Shown piece after piece: positions 28,034-37,970 of a stretch of DNA of 64,000 nucleotides. Within the stretch, counting starts at the first letter, position 1. Every line of letters begins with the position of its first letter. Source of the stretch: Peptoniphilus_A hominis (GTDB taxonomy: Bacteria; Bacillota; Clostridia; Tissierellales; Peptoniphilaceae); NCBI RefSeq assembly GCF_040096015.1, contig NZ_JBBMFO010000002.1, forward strand, positions 1 to 64,000, read 5' to 3'. The notes below the pieces were generated by a model. It saw only the letters and a program-made list of their open reading frames with translations. It ran no database searches and was not told where the DNA came from. Both the position numbers and the translations under genes were made by a program.

Positions 28034-30445
28034 ATGAATAAATATACACCGAGTGAAATAGAAAAAAAATGGCAAGACTTTTGGGATGAACATGAATCCT
28101 TTGTCTGCGAAAATAATTCTGACAAAGAAAAATTCTACGCCCTTGTAGAGTTTCCTTATCCATCTGGACAAGGACTTCATGTAGGACATCCAAGACCTTA
28201 TACAGCTCTTGATATTGTTTCAAGAATGAAGAGAATGCAAGGATATAATGTACTTTTCCCAATGGGTTGGGATGCCTTTGGTCTTCCTACTGAAAACTAT
28301 GCAATAAAAAATAAAATTCATCCAGCTATTGTTACAAAAAATAACATTGCCCACTTTAAGGAACAGTTAAAGTCAATTGGATTTTCCTTTGACTGGTCAA
28401 GGGAAATTAACACAACTGACCCAGAATATTACAAGTGGACACAATGGATTTTCTTACAATTATATAAACATGGACTTGCCTACAAAAAGGAAATGCCAAT
28501 AAACTGGTGTCCTTCCTGCAAAGTTGGACTTTCTAACGAAGAAGTTGTAGGCGGCAAATGTGAAAGATGTGGCGAAGAAGTTGTAAGAAGAGTTAAGAGC
28601 CAATGGATGTTAAAAATCACTGAATATGCAGATAGACTTATTAATGACCTTGACGATTTAGACTTCATCGAAAGAGTTGTCACACAGCAAAAAAATTGGA
28701 TTGGAAGAAGTGAAGGGGCAAGCATAAACTTTTCACTAAAGGATTATGACGAAAAGCTTGAAGTTTTCACTACTAGACCAGATACAATTTATGGTGCAAC
28801 TTATATGGTAATTGCGCCTGAACATCCATTAATTGAAAACCACGCAGATAAAATTGAAAACTTAGATGAAATAAATGCCTATAAAGAAGAATGCGCTAAG
28901 AAAAGTGAATTCGAAAGAACTGAACTTGAAAAAGACAAAACTGGTGTAGAAATTAAGGGAATTAAGGCAATAAATCCTCTTACAAATAAAGAAATACCAA
29001 TTTGGATCTCAGACTATGTTCTTATGACTTACGGAACTGGTGCAATCATGGCAGTTCCTGCTCACGACGACCGTGACTACGACTTTGCCAAGAAGTTTGG
29101 TCTAGAAATCATTCCAGTAATTGAAGGTTCAGATGTAAGTGAACATGCAAACACTGAAACTTCCACAGGCAAAATGATAAATTCTGGAATTTTAAATGGT
29201 CTTGAAGTTAAAGATGCCATTGCTAAGATGATTGACTATCTTGAAGAAAATAAGCTTGGCGACAGAAAGATAAATTATAAATTAAGGGACTGGGTATTCT
29301 CAAGACAAAGATATTGGGGAGAACCAATACCTATAGTTCACTGCGAAAAATGTGGTTATGTTGCTCTTCCAGAAGAAGAACTTCCACTTTTACTTCCAGA
29401 AGTTGAAAACTATGAGCCAACAGATTCTGGTGAATCACCACTTGCTAAGATGACTGATTGGGTTAATACAACTTGTCCAAAGTGTGGTGGACCTGCAAAA
29501 AGGGAAACTGATACAATGCCACAATGGGCTGGTTCATCTTGGTACTTCTTGAGATACACTGACCCACACAATGATAAAGAGCTTGCAAGTAAAGAAGCCC
29601 TTGAATATTGGACTCCAGTAGACTGGTACAATGGTGGAATGGAACATACTACACTTCACTTATTATATTCAAGATTTTGGCACAAATTCTTGTATGACAT
29701 TGGAGTTGTTCCAACTAAAGAACCTTATCAAAAGAGGACTTCTCATGGTATGATCCTTGGTGGCAACAACGAAAAAATGTCTAAATCAAGAGGAAATGTT
29801 GTAAATCCAGATGACATTGTAAGAGACTATGGTGCCGATACATTAAGATGCTATGAAATGTTTATTGGTGATTTTGAAAAGCCAGTTCCATGGTCAGAAA
29901 ACGGCGTTAAGGGCTGTAGAAGATTCTTAGAAAGAGTTTGGAATTTACAAAGCCTAGTTGTTGATGGCAATGAATACACAGAAGATCTAGCATCTGAAAT
30001 TCACAAGACTATTAAAAAAGTCACTGAAGATTATGGAAACTTAAAGGCAAATACAGCCATTGCACAACTTATGACACTTTCAAATGAATTTAGTTCTGCT
30101 GGAAAAATCACAAAAGAAGATTTTAGAACTTTCTTAATTTTATTAAATCCAGTTGCTCCACATATAACAGAAGAATTGTGGCAAGCCTGCGACTTGGGTG
30201 GAATTCTTTCTGAACAAGTTTGGCCTAAGTACGACGAAAAAATGACTATTGATGATGAAATTGAAATCCCAGTTCAATTTAATGGCAAGGTTAGATATAC
30301 AATTAAAATTGCAAGAGATGCATCACAAGAAGAAGCCTTTGAAGTTGCAGAAAAGGATGAACTTTTTGCCAAAAACACTGAAGGAAAGAAAGTTGTAAAG
30401 AAAATTTATATTCCAAATAAGATTGTAAATATAGTTGTAAAATAA
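28034..30445 (+). CDS. leuS: Leucyl-tRNA synthetase
   Basis: An 803-residue class Ia synthetase. The HIGH motif appears as HVGHPRPYT near residue 50, KMSKSRGN lies near residue 580, and the CP1 editing domain has TTRPDTIYGAT and the GTGAIMAVPAHDDRD site. Zinc-site cysteines CPSCK..CERCG and a second pair CEKCG..CPKCG are present. Length and domain order are standard bacterial LeuRS. It is the last gene of the asnS operon. Confidence 0.97.
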   Translation: MNKYTPSEIEKKWQDFWDEHESFVCENNSDKEKFYALVEFPYPSGQGLHVGHPRPYTALDIVSRMKRMQGYNVLFPMGWDAFGLPTENYAIKNKIHPAIVTKNNIAHFKEQLKSIGFSFDWSREINTTDPEYYKWTQWIFLQLYKHGLAYKKEMPINWCPSCKVGLSNEEVVGGKCERCGEEVVRRVKSQWMLKITEYADRLINDLDDLDFIERVVTQQKNWIGRSEGASINFSLKDYDEKLEVFTTRPDTIYGATYMVIAPEHPLIENHADKIENLDEINAYKEECAKKSEFERTELEKDKTGVEIKGIKAINPLTNKEIPIWISDYVLMTYGTGAIMAVPAHDDRDYDFAKKFGLEIIPVIEGSDVSEHANTETSTGKMINSGILNGLEVKDAIAKMIDYLEENKLGDRKINYKLRDWVFSRQRYWGEPIPIVHCEKCGYVALPEEELPLLLPEVENYEPTDSGESPLAKMTDWVNTTCPKCGGPAKRETDTMPQWAGSSWYFLRYTDPHNDKELASKEALEYWTPVDWYNGGMEHTTLHLLYSRFWHKFLYDIGVVPTKEPYQKRTSHGMILGGNNEKMSKSRGNVVNPDDIVRDYGADTLRCYEMFIGDFEKPVPWSENGVKGCRRFLERVWNLQSLVVDGNEYTEDLASEIHKTIKKVTEDYGNLKANTAIAQLMTLSNEFSSAGKITKEDFRTFLILLNPVAPHITEELWQACDLGGILSEQVWPKYDEKMTIDDEIEIPVQFNGKVRYTIKIARDASQEEAFEVAEKDELFAKNTEGKKVVKKIYIPNKIVNIVVK

Positions 30446-30449
30446 AATT

Positions 30450-30480
30450 GAAAAGCACTTTATAGTGCTTTTCGTTCTTT
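30450..30480 (+). terminator. asnS-leuS operon terminator
   Basis: Ten-base stem GAAAAGCACT/AGTGCTTTTC with a 4-nt loop. T-rich sequence follows but is interrupted, so some read-through into yicC is possible. Confidence 0.7.
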
Positions 30481-30493
30481 ATGAGGAGTTTTT

Positions 30494-31369
30494 ATGAATA
30501 GCATGACTGGCTACGGCCTTTTTGAAAAGAGAAGCGAGGATTTTTATATAAAGGTAGAGATGAAATCAGTTAACAATAGATACCTTGACATAAATGTTAG
30601 GATGCCATCATCTATTATGTATGCTGAAGAATCTGTAAAATCTTTTATAAAAAGTAAGATCAAAAGAGGCAAGGTTGATGTCTTTATAAATTTTGAATAC
30701 TTAGACTCTAGCGATGTTAAAATTGATGTTGACTATGAGCTTCTAAATAAGTATATTAGTATAAGTAAAGATTTACAGGAAAAGTTTGGAGTGATAGAAG
30801 ATCTTTCTTTTTCTAAATTAATGGAGGATCCCAATATTTTCAAACCACAAAAGGCGGAATTTGATGGCGACTACATTAAAGATGAGCTATTAAAGGTAGT
30901 TGACCTTGCTGCCAAGGACTTTGTGGAAGCAAGAAATATTGAAGGGGAAAAAATTAAGGAAGATTTTCTAGTAAAATTAGAAGAGATAAAAAATATCACT
31001 GATTTTATTGAAAAGAGAGCTCCAATTACTCTTAAAGAAAATGAAGAGAGACTTAGAGAAAGAGTTAGTGAATACTTGGACTCTAGTGAGATAGATGAAG
31101 ATAGGATTTTAACTGAAATTGCAATTATGCTAGACAAGCTTTCCATTGACGAAGAAATTACTAGATTGAAAATACATATAGATAATTTTAATGATATAAT
31201 AAAGTCAGAGGGAGCCATAGGTAGAAAGTTAGATTTTCTCATCCAAGAGATGAACAGGGAATCCAATACAATTGGTTCTAAATCAAATGATATTGAAATT
31301 ACAAGCAAGGTTGTACTCCTTAAATCTGAAATTGAAAAGTTGCGTGAGCAAGCGCAAAATGTTGAATAA
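30494..31369 (+). CDS. yicC: YicC/YloC family endoribonuclease
   Basis: A 291-residue YicC-type protein. N-terminal MNSMTGYG and the C-terminal stretch GRKLDFLIQEMNRESNTIGSK..DIEI are the family signatures. Members are reported as RNases acting on structured RNA or sRNA targets. It opens the classic yicC-gmk-rpoZ-coaBC-priA run. The remA (DUF370) gene that often sits between yicC and gmk is absent here. Confidence 0.92.
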   Translation: MNSMTGYGLFEKRSEDFYIKVEMKSVNNRYLDINVRMPSSIMYAEESVKSFIKSKIKRGKVDVFINFEYLDSSDVKIDVDYELLNKYISISKDLQEKFGVIEDLSFSKLMEDPNIFKPQKAEFDGDYIKDELLKVVDLAAKDFVEARNIEGEKIKEDFLVKLEEIKNITDFIEKRAPITLKENEERLRERVSEYLDSSEIDEDRILTEIAIMLDKLSIDEEITRLKIHIDNFNDIIKSEGAIGRKLDFLIQEMNRESNTIGSKSNDIEITSKVVLLKSEIEKLREQAQNVE

Positions 31370-31388
31370 TTATTAGGATGGTGATAAT

Positions 31389-32009
31389 TTGGACGGCGGA
31401 TTTTTATTAGTTTTATCAGGTCCTTCAGGTTCTGGAAAAGGAACTGTCAGTGAGGCTCTCATGAAAAACAACGACGATATAATTTTTTCTACTTCCGTAA
31501 CTACAAGAACACCTAGACCAGGTGAGGTTAATGGTGAGAATTACTTTTTTGCCACAAGAGAAGAATTTGAAAAAATGGTAGAAAATGATGAGCTTTTGGA
31601 ACATGCCTTTGTTCACACAAATTATTATGGAACACCAAAACAATTTGTCTTTGATGAAATTGAAAAAGGAGAAATTGTACTTCTTGAAATTGATGTGCAA
31701 GGAGCTTTACAAGTAAAAAAGAAATACAAAGAAGCAGTCTTCATATTTTTAATTCCTCCAACTATGGATGAACTTAAATCTCGTCTTGTTAAGAGGGATA
31801 CAGAAACTGAAGATGAAATAGAAACAAGGTATAGAAATGCCTTTAGGGAACTTGACTTTGTTGGTGAATATGACTACTTTGTTATAAATGATGTAATAGA
31901 TAATGCCGTTAAGGACATAGAAACTATTATAGCAGCAGAAAAACTAAGAGTTAAAAGACATAAAAACATCAAAAAGGAAGTTCAAGCAGAAGAGGAGAGA
32001 AATAAATGA
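31389..32009 (+). CDS. gmk: Guanylate kinase
   Basis: A 206-residue kinase that phosphorylates GMP to GDP. P-loop GPSGSGKGT is at about residues 10-18, then TTRTPRPGEVNGENYFF and the YGTPK GMP-binding motif. The start is TTG at 31389 after AGGATGGTGA; no in-frame ATG occurs before the P-loop. It overlaps rpoZ by 4 nt. Confidence 0.96.
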   Translation: MDGGFLLVLSGPSGSGKGTVSEALMKNNDDIIFSTSVTTRTPRPGEVNGENYFFATREEFEKMVENDELLEHAFVHTNYYGTPKQFVFDEIEKGEIVLLEIDVQGALQVKKKYKEAVFIFLIPPTMDELKSRLVKRDTETEDEIETRYRNAFRELDFVGEYDYFVINDVIDNAVKDIETIIAAEKLRVKRHKNIKKEVQAEEERNK

Positions 32010-32308
32010 TTATACCATCTTTTAAAGATTTAAGTGAAGTTGCAAATTCTAGATATGAACTTGCAATTCTAGTTTCCAAGAGAGCAAGAAAATTAATTGA
32101 CGGAAATCCAAAACTTATTGATACAGATAGTGAAAAGCCAGTTACAGTTGCCCTAGAAGAAATAATGGCTGGAAAGATTAAATTTGGCGAAAAGTTATCT
32201 GATTCTCAATATGAAAAGAAAATTGCAGCAGAAAAAGAAGAATTAATTGCAAAGATTAAGCAAGAAAAAATAGAAGAATTAAACTCAGAGGACTTAGAAG
32301 AGGAATAA
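32006..32308 (+). CDS. rpoZ: RNA polymerase omega subunit
   Basis: A 100-residue omega. The conserved ANSRYELAILVSKRARKL and KPVTVALEEI motifs are clear. Omega helps assemble and stabilise RNA polymerase. The C-terminal third is a charged helix. It is coupled to gmk by a 4-nt overlap, and coaBC begins one base after its stop. Confidence 0.93.
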   Translation: MIIPSFKDLSEVANSRYELAILVSKRARKLIDGNPKLIDTDSEKPVTVALEEIMAGKIKFGEKLSDSQYEKKIAAEKEELIAKIKQEKIEELNSEDLEEE

Positions 32309-32309
32309 A

Positions 32310-33503
32310 ATGTTAAAGGGTAAAAAAATTCTTCTTGGAGTTACAGGTGGAATTGCAGCCTATAAATCTCCAGGGATTTGCAGTTTGCTAAGAAAATTAG
32401 GAGCAGAAGTTAAGGTTGTAATGACAAAAAATGCGACTGAATTTGTCACGCCTCTAACTTTTCAGACTATGTCAAATAATATAGTCCACCTAGAAATGTT
32501 CAATCAATTATTTAATATGGATGTGGAACATATTTCTCTTGCCAAGTGGGCTGATATAATAGTAATTGCACCAGCAAGCGCAAATTTAATTGGCAAGTTT
32601 GCAAATGGTATTGCTGACGATATGTTAACAACAGTTTTAATGGCATCTCGTTCAAAGGTAATGCTTGCGCCTGGCATGAATACTGTCATGCTAAATTCTG
32701 AAGCCAATCAAAAAAATATGAAGACTCTAGGAGATAGGGGAGTTATTATTTTAGATACCAAAGAAGATCTTTTGGCTTGCAATGACTATGGCAGTGGAAA
32801 AATGCTTGAGCCAAGTGAAATTGTTGACGAAATAGATAGGGCGCTAATGGAAAAGGACTTGGAGGGCAAGCATGTGGTTATAACGGCAGGTCCAACTGTA
32901 GAACCACTTGATCCAGTTAGATTTATTTCAAATTATTCTTCAGGAAAAATGGGCTATGCCTTGGCAGATAACGCTAAGAAGAGGGGAGCCAAGGTCACTC
33001 TCATATCTGGTCCCACAAAAATAGACATTCCAAAGGTTGATAACTTTGTGAGAGTTAAAACTACAAGGGATATGTTTGATGCTGTTGGAAAATATTTTGA
33101 TGACTGCCATGTGTTAATTAAAGCTGCGGCACCAAGTGACTATAGACCTAAATCTTACAGCGAAGAAAAGATTAAAAAGGGCAATGACAGTCAAATGAAT
33201 TTAATAGAAATGGAAAAGAATCCAGACATTGCCGCTCACTATGGAAGCATGAAGAAAAATCAAATTATAGTTGGTTTTGCAGCTGAGTCCACAAATATTT
33301 ACGAGTATGCCAAAGAAAAACTTGTAAAAAAGAATTTTGATATGATTGTTGTTAATAATATTAAGAAAAAGGGTGCAGGTTTTGGGGCTGACACAAATAT
33401 AGTTTCTATTATTAGCAAAAATAACACTGATGATTTAGAGATTATGAGTAAGACAGAACTTGCCAAGGAAATTTTAGATAGGGTAAAAAAACTTATGAGC
33501 TAG
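32310..33503 (+). CDS. coaBC: Bifunctional phosphopantothenoylcysteine synthetase/decarboxylase CoaBC
   Basis: A 397-residue fusion enzyme of coenzyme A synthesis. The N-terminal flavin decarboxylase CoaC (about 1-180) has GGIAAYKS, the APASANLIGK motif and PGMNTVML. The C-terminal CoaB synthetase (about 185-395) has ITAGPTVEPLDPVRFISN and AAAPSDYRP. Together they add Cys to phosphopantothenate and decarboxylate the product. A hairpin overlaps its stop codon (33497-33520). Confidence 0.96.
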   Translation: MLKGKKILLGVTGGIAAYKSPGICSLLRKLGAEVKVVMTKNATEFVTPLTFQTMSNNIVHLEMFNQLFNMDVEHISLAKWADIIVIAPASANLIGKFANGIADDMLTTVLMASRSKVMLAPGMNTVMLNSEANQKNMKTLGDRGVIILDTKEDLLACNDYGSGKMLEPSEIVDEIDRALMEKDLEGKHVVITAGPTVEPLDPVRFISNYSSGKMGYALADNAKKRGAKVTLISGPTKIDIPKVDNFVRVKTTRDMFDAVGKYFDDCHVLIKAAAPSDYRPKSYSEEKIKKGNDSQMNLIEMEKNPDIAAHYGSMKKNQIIVGFAAESTNIYEYAKEKLVKKNFDMIVVNNIKKKGAGFGADTNIVSIISKNNTDDLEIMSKTELAKEILDRVKKLMS

Positions 33504-33520
33504 AGAAATCTAGCTCTTTT
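33497..33520 (+). terminator. Intra-operon terminator hairpin at the coaBC stop
   Basis: Perfect 8-bp stem GAGCTAGA/TCTAGCTC closed by a GAAA tetraloop and followed by four T residues. It contains the coaBC stop codon. The short T run suggests partial termination or a 3' stabiliser between coaBC and priA rather than a complete stop. Confidence 0.6.
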
Positions 33521-33531
33521 GTAGGTGAAGA

Positions 33532-35874
33532 ATGTTTGCAGATATTTTTATAGAAAATAATTTTCAAAAAATCGATAAACTCTATACATACATAGTAAAA
33601 GATGATGTTAAACCAGGTATGCGTGTTCTTGTGAATTTTGGCAAGTCTTACCGAGTTGGTATCGTCCTTTTTTTGCATGCAAATTATTCTGGTGAACATT
33701 TAGACAAACTAAAGGAAATTCATTCAGTACTTGATGATGAGCCAATTATTTCAGAGGATTTAATTGAACTTGGCCTTTGGATGAAAGATAGATATTTAAT
33801 TGGTTACTCAAGAGCCTTTGCGCCAATTTTGCCGCCAGGAAATTTGCAAAAAATTAAAAAGAAAATTATTGTTGAAAAATATCCTCAGGGAAAAGAGCTT
33901 GAAGAATTAAATTCCATTGACTTAAATAAGTATTTTGAAGACTTAAATGAAGATGAAAAGAAAATAATAAAAAAATTAAGGGCAAAGGGCTTTGTAAAAT
34001 ACAAGTATGATTCACTTGTTCTCCTCAAGCCAAAGCTTGTAAATTATCTTAAGATTTCAGAAAAATTTGATCCAAAAAATTTAGAAAATTTAAGCGAGAA
34101 GCAAGCCCAGCTTTTTAATTTTATCAAAGAGAAAAAAGATGTCTCTCGTGTTGAAACCATGTCTCTTCTTGGAATTTCCTATTCGCCAATAAAAACTCTA
34201 ATAAAAAAAGATTTAATTTGTGAATACAAAAAAGAAGTTAAAAGAGAACCAGTGGAAAAGAATTTTGCAAGAGAGAAATTAGCCTTAAATGAGGAACAAC
34301 AAAGAGCTCTTGCTAGCATTTTAAAGACAGATAAAGTTGTTTCTCTTCTTCATGGGCTTACTGGCAGTGGTAAGACTGAGGTTTACCTAAATCTTGCATC
34401 AAAGGTCATAGAAGAGGGCGGAGAGGTTATTGTCCTTGTGCCAGAAATTGGTCTCACTCCACAAATGATTGAGAGGTTTAAGGGAAGGTTTGGCGACAGT
34501 GTTGCAATAATTCACTCAAAACTTTCTTCGGGAGAGAGATACGACGAGTACAGAAAAGTTTTAAATGGCGAAGTAAAAATTGTGGTAGGCGTAAGAAGTG
34601 CAGTTTTTGTTCCCTTTAAAAATTTAAAAATGATTATAGTAGACGAATCTCACGACTCCTCCTATGAATTTCACGACAACTTAAAGTACGACACTATTGA
34701 AGTTGCCATAAATAGAATGAAAAAGAGAGGCAAAGTTGTCCTTGGTTCGGCAACTCCTTCCATTGAATCCTATTTTTATGCCAAGAAAGATTTTTATAAT
34801 CTATGTGAGTTAAAAAATAGGGCAAAAAAGGGAGCCTTTCTTCCAGATACAAAAATTATTGACATGAGAGACGAGCTAATTAGGGGAAATATTTCTATCT
34901 TTAGCAGAGACTTGAAAAAGGCAATGGAAGAAAAATTAAAAAAGAAGGAACAGATAATTTTATTTTTAAATCGTCGAGGATTTTCTAATTTTATCTCCTG
35001 CAGGTCTTGTGGGGAAGTTATTAAATGCCATGAATGTGACATATCAATGACTTACCATAAGGCAAAAAATAGGCTCATCTGTCACTACTGCGGAAGCACA
35101 AAGCCACTTCCAAAAACTTGCCCAAGTTGCGGCTCAAAATTCATTAAGCAATTTGGAGTTGGCACGCAAAAGGTTGAAGAGGAAGTAAAAAAATTATTTC
35201 CAGAGGCGAGAGTTCTTCGCATGGATAGGGATACAACTACAAAGAAAGATTCCTATGATAAATTTTACGAAATTGTAAAAAATAGGGAAGCCGATGTAAT
35301 TATTGGGACCCAAATGGTCTCCAAGGGCTTTGACTTTGAAAATGTAACTCTAGTTGGCATTGTGGCAGCAGATATGTCCCTATATATTTCTGACTATAAG
35401 GCCAAGGAAAGGACCTTCCAACTTATAACCCAAGTCTCTGGTAGAGCTGGTAGAGCATCAAAAAAGGGTCAAGTTATTATTCAAACCTATAGTCCTGACT
35501 CTGAAATTATAAAATATTCTGCCAGTGGCGATTATGAAGATTTTTATAATTATGAAATTGAAGAGAGAAAATTATTTTTATACCCACCCTACACAAAGTT
35601 AATTGAGCTTGAATTTTCTTCCTATGATGAAAGTTTGACTGAAGCCTGGGCAGGAAAATTTTTAAGGCAGATGTCCATGGACATAAAAAATTTAGATTTA
35701 ATGGTGACAAAATTTATTAAGTTGCCAAAGATAAAAAATGTAAATAGAACTAAATTTTCGGTAAAGGTGAAGCCAAAAGATTTAGCTTTGTTAATATATG
35801 GTCTTAAAAGGGTAATTATTAATAGCAAGATAGAAGAAGATAATAAAGTATTTTTAAATATAGATTTTAGGTGA
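33532..35874 (+). CDS. priA: Primosomal replication restart helicase PriA
   Basis: A 780-residue helicase. The N-terminal 3'-OH-binding domain covers about 1-105. Walker A GLTGSGKTEV, the DESH box (IIVDESH), motif III GSATPS, and the eight-Cys zinc module at about 490-545 (CRSCG..CHEC..CHYCG..CPSCG) follow, then motifs V-VI (GTQMVSKG..QVSGRAGR). It reloads the replisome at stalled forks. All domains are intact. Confidence 0.96.
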   Translation: MFADIFIENNFQKIDKLYTYIVKDDVKPGMRVLVNFGKSYRVGIVLFLHANYSGEHLDKLKEIHSVLDDEPIISEDLIELGLWMKDRYLIGYSRAFAPILPPGNLQKIKKKIIVEKYPQGKELEELNSIDLNKYFEDLNEDEKKIIKKLRAKGFVKYKYDSLVLLKPKLVNYLKISEKFDPKNLENLSEKQAQLFNFIKEKKDVSRVETMSLLGISYSPIKTLIKKDLICEYKKEVKREPVEKNFAREKLALNEEQQRALASILKTDKVVSLLHGLTGSGKTEVYLNLASKVIEEGGEVIVLVPEIGLTPQMIERFKGRFGDSVAIIHSKLSSGERYDEYRKVLNGEVKIVVGVRSAVFVPFKNLKMIIVDESHDSSYEFHDNLKYDTIEVAINRMKKRGKVVLGSATPSIESYFYAKKDFYNLCELKNRAKKGAFLPDTKIIDMRDELIRGNISIFSRDLKKAMEEKLKKKEQIILFLNRRGFSNFISCRSCGEVIKCHECDISMTYHKAKNRLICHYCGSTKPLPKTCPSCGSKFIKQFGVGTQKVEEEVKKLFPEARVLRMDRDTTTKKDSYDKFYEIVKNREADVIIGTQMVSKGFDFENVTLVGIVAADMSLYISDYKAKERTFQLITQVSGRAGRASKKGQVIIQTYSPDSEIIKYSASGDYEDFYNYEIEERKLFLYPPYTKLIELEFSSYDESLTEAWAGKFLRQMSMDIKNLDLMVTKFIKLPKIKNVNRTKFSVKVKPKDLALLIYGLKRVIINSKIEEDNKVFLNIDFR

Positions 35875-35878
35875 TTAA

Positions 35879-36352
35879 ATGGCAACAAGAAAAATTAGAG
35901 AGGATGGAGATCCAATACTCAGAAAACAATCAAAGCAGGTAACAAATTTCAACGATAGATTAAAACTTTTAATTGACGACATGTTTGAAACTATGGATGT
36001 GGCTTATGGCGTTGGTCTTGCTGCACCTCAAGTTGGAATTTTGAAGAGGCTTATTGTAGTAGATAATAGAGAGGAAGAAGAGGGCAAGAGATTTTACATG
36101 ATTAACCCCGAAATTTTTGAAAAAGAAGGGGAAGAAGTGTCTATGGAAGGCTGCCTATCTGTTCCTGGAAAACAGGGAACTGTTAAGAGAGCCAAAGATA
36201 TAAAAGTTAGATACAATGACTTAGCTGGCGAAGAAAAAATCATGGAAGCTGAAGACTTTTTGGCAAGAATTATTCAACACGAAGTTGATCACTTAGATGG
36301 AATTTTATACACAGACAAGGCAATTGAAATGTATGAAGCGGAGAGTGAATAG
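35879..36352 (+). CDS. def: Peptide deformylase
   Basis: A 157-residue metalloenzyme that removes the N-formyl group from nascent proteins. The three motifs are GVGLAAPQVG, EGCLSVPG (Cys ligand) and QHEVDHLDG (HExxH ligands). Length is standard. It sits 4 bp after priA and immediately before fmt, the enzyme pair that adds and removes the formyl group. Confidence 0.96.
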   Translation: MATRKIREDGDPILRKQSKQVTNFNDRLKLLIDDMFETMDVAYGVGLAAPQVGILKRLIVVDNREEEEGKRFYMINPEIFEKEGEEVSMEGCLSVPGKQGTVKRAKDIKVRYNDLAGEEKIMEAEDFLARIIQHEVDHLDGILYTDKAIEMYEAESE

Positions 36353-36354
36353 TG

Positions 36355-37281
36355 ATGAAATTTATCTTTATGGGGACTCCAGAATTTTCCGTTCCTATTT
36401 TAGAAAGGCTCCATAAATTAGGTCAAGTTGCCCTTGTAGTTTCTCAAGAAGATAAGAGAAAGGGAAGGGGCAAAAAATTCACGAAGACTCCAGTAAAAGT
36501 TAAGGCTGAAGAACTTGGTCTTGAAGTTTATCAGCCTCATGATGTAAATTCTGAGGAGTCCATAGAAAAACTTAGAGAAATCCAGGCAGACATAATTGTT
36601 GTCGTTGCCTATGGACAAATTTTAAAGAGGGAAATTCTTGACCTTCCAAAAAAATATATTGTTAATGTTCACGCATCACTACTGCCAGAATTAAGAGGAG
36701 CTGCCCCAATTAATAGGGCAATAATGGAAGGCAAAGAAAAAACTGGCGTGAGTCTCATGAGAGTGGAAGAAGGACTTGATTCTGGTGCAGTTTCTGCTGT
36801 AAAAGAAATTGACATAAAAGACATGAATGCCGGAGAGCTTGAAGATAAACTTTCTCTTATGGGAGCTGATCTCTTAGAAGAATTTATAAGAGAAGTGGAA
36901 GAAGATAAAGTTAATTTCACTCCCCAAGATGAAGGCAAAAAAACTTATGCAGATAAAATTTTAAAGGATGACTTGCTATTAAATTTCAATGACAAGTCAA
37001 AAAATCTTGTAAATAAAATTAGGGGACTTAGCCCACATTACGGGGCAAAATTTTCCTATGAGGACAAGCTTTATAAAATTTTTGCTGCAGAAGAAATAGA
37101 AAATTCATCAGATAAAAAAGTTGGAACAATAATAAAATCAGACAAGGAACTAATTATTAAAACATTAGATGGCGCCATTTCTGTAAAAGAAATTCAAGCA
37201 CCGGGAAAGCGCGCCATGAGAATTGATGATTTTCTTCGTGGAAATAAATTTGAAGAAAATTATGTCATAGGAGGGAAATAA
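36355..37281 (+). CDS. fmt: Methionyl-tRNA formyltransferase
   Basis: About 308 residues. It formylates initiator Met-tRNA with 10-formyl-THF. FMGTPEFSVP opens the Rossmann domain, HASLLPELRGAAPI is the catalytic signature, and a C-terminal OB-like domain starts near residue 205. ATG 36355 gives the canonical MKFIFMGTPEF start; a GTG at 36352 that overlaps the def stop is equally possible and only adds one residue. Confidence 0.95.
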   Translation: MKFIFMGTPEFSVPILERLHKLGQVALVVSQEDKRKGRGKKFTKTPVKVKAEELGLEVYQPHDVNSEESIEKLREIQADIIVVVAYGQILKREILDLPKKYIVNVHASLLPELRGAAPINRAIMEGKEKTGVSLMRVEEGLDSGAVSAVKEIDIKDMNAGELEDKLSLMGADLLEEFIREVEEDKVNFTPQDEGKKTYADKILKDDLLLNFNDKSKNLVNKIRGLSPHYGAKFSYEDKLYKIFAAEEIENSSDKKVGTIIKSDKELIIKTLDGAISVKEIQAPGKRAMRIDDFLRGNKFEENYVIGGK

Positions 37282-37970
37282 TGTATCCATATTATTACGG
37301 TTTTGATTACACTTATTTTATTTATATACTTCCAGGTCTAATTCTCGCATTTTATGCACAGGCAAAGATAAGTTCAGCCTATGAAAAGTACAAGAAAATA
37401 GGCTCTTCCACTAATTTAAGTGGGGCAGAAGTTGCAAGAGAAATTTTAGATAGAAATGGATTAAATTATGTAAAAATAAATTTAGTTGATGGAAATCTTT
37501 CAGATCATTATGACCCAAGAGATAAAACTTTAAATTTATCTCGCGATGTCTATTACAAAAATTCCATTGCATCAGTTTCTATTGCTGCTCATGAAGTTGG
37601 TCATGCAATTCAAGATTCAGTGGAATACGTGCCACTAAAAATTAGGGCTGCCCTAGTTCCCTTTGCAAATTTAGGAACTCAACTTTCCTTCTTTTTAATA
37701 ATACTTGGATTTTTCTTCTCAGTATTTTTTACAAAACTTGGCATTGCCCTATTTTTCTTTGCAGTTTTATTTCAAATTGTTACCCTCCCAGTTGAGTTTA
37801 ACGCCTCAAATAGAGCAAAAATAGAACTTGCCAATGGAATTATTAGTGATGAAGACTTAAGAGGCACCAAAGAAGTTTTAAACGCAGCAGCACTTACTTA
37901 TGTGGCATCAACAATAGTTGCAATAGGACAATTTTTGAGATTACTTAGCATTTTTGGAAGAAGAGATTAA
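37281..37970 (+). CDS. Membrane zinc metallopeptidase, YugP family
   Basis: A 229-residue membrane protein. The N-terminal helix (about 11-28) precedes a soluble portion ending at the HExxH zinc motif AAHEVGHAIQ near residue 102-111; two to three hydrophobic segments follow (about 130-175 and 205-222). It belongs to the Zn-dependent YugP/DUF2268-like peptidases often found between fmt and rsmB. The substrate is unknown; membrane protein quality control is a guess from topology. It overlaps both neighbours by one base. Confidence 0.85.
   Translation: MYPYYYGFDYTYFIYILPGLILAFYAQAKISSAYEKYKKIGSSTNLSGAEVAREILDRNGLNYVKINLVDGNLSDHYDPRDKTLNLSRDVYYKNSIASVSIAAHEVGHAIQDSVEYVPLKIRAALVPFANLGTQLSFFLIILGFFFSVFFTKLGIALFFFAVLFQIVTLPVEFNASNRAKIELANGIISDEDLRGTKEVLNAAALTYVASTIVAIGQFLRLLSIFGRRD

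Noticed and set aside
30871..31308. Minus-strand frame of 145 codons inside yicC
   Set aside because: Ser/Ile-rich antisense shadow of yicC with no start signal.
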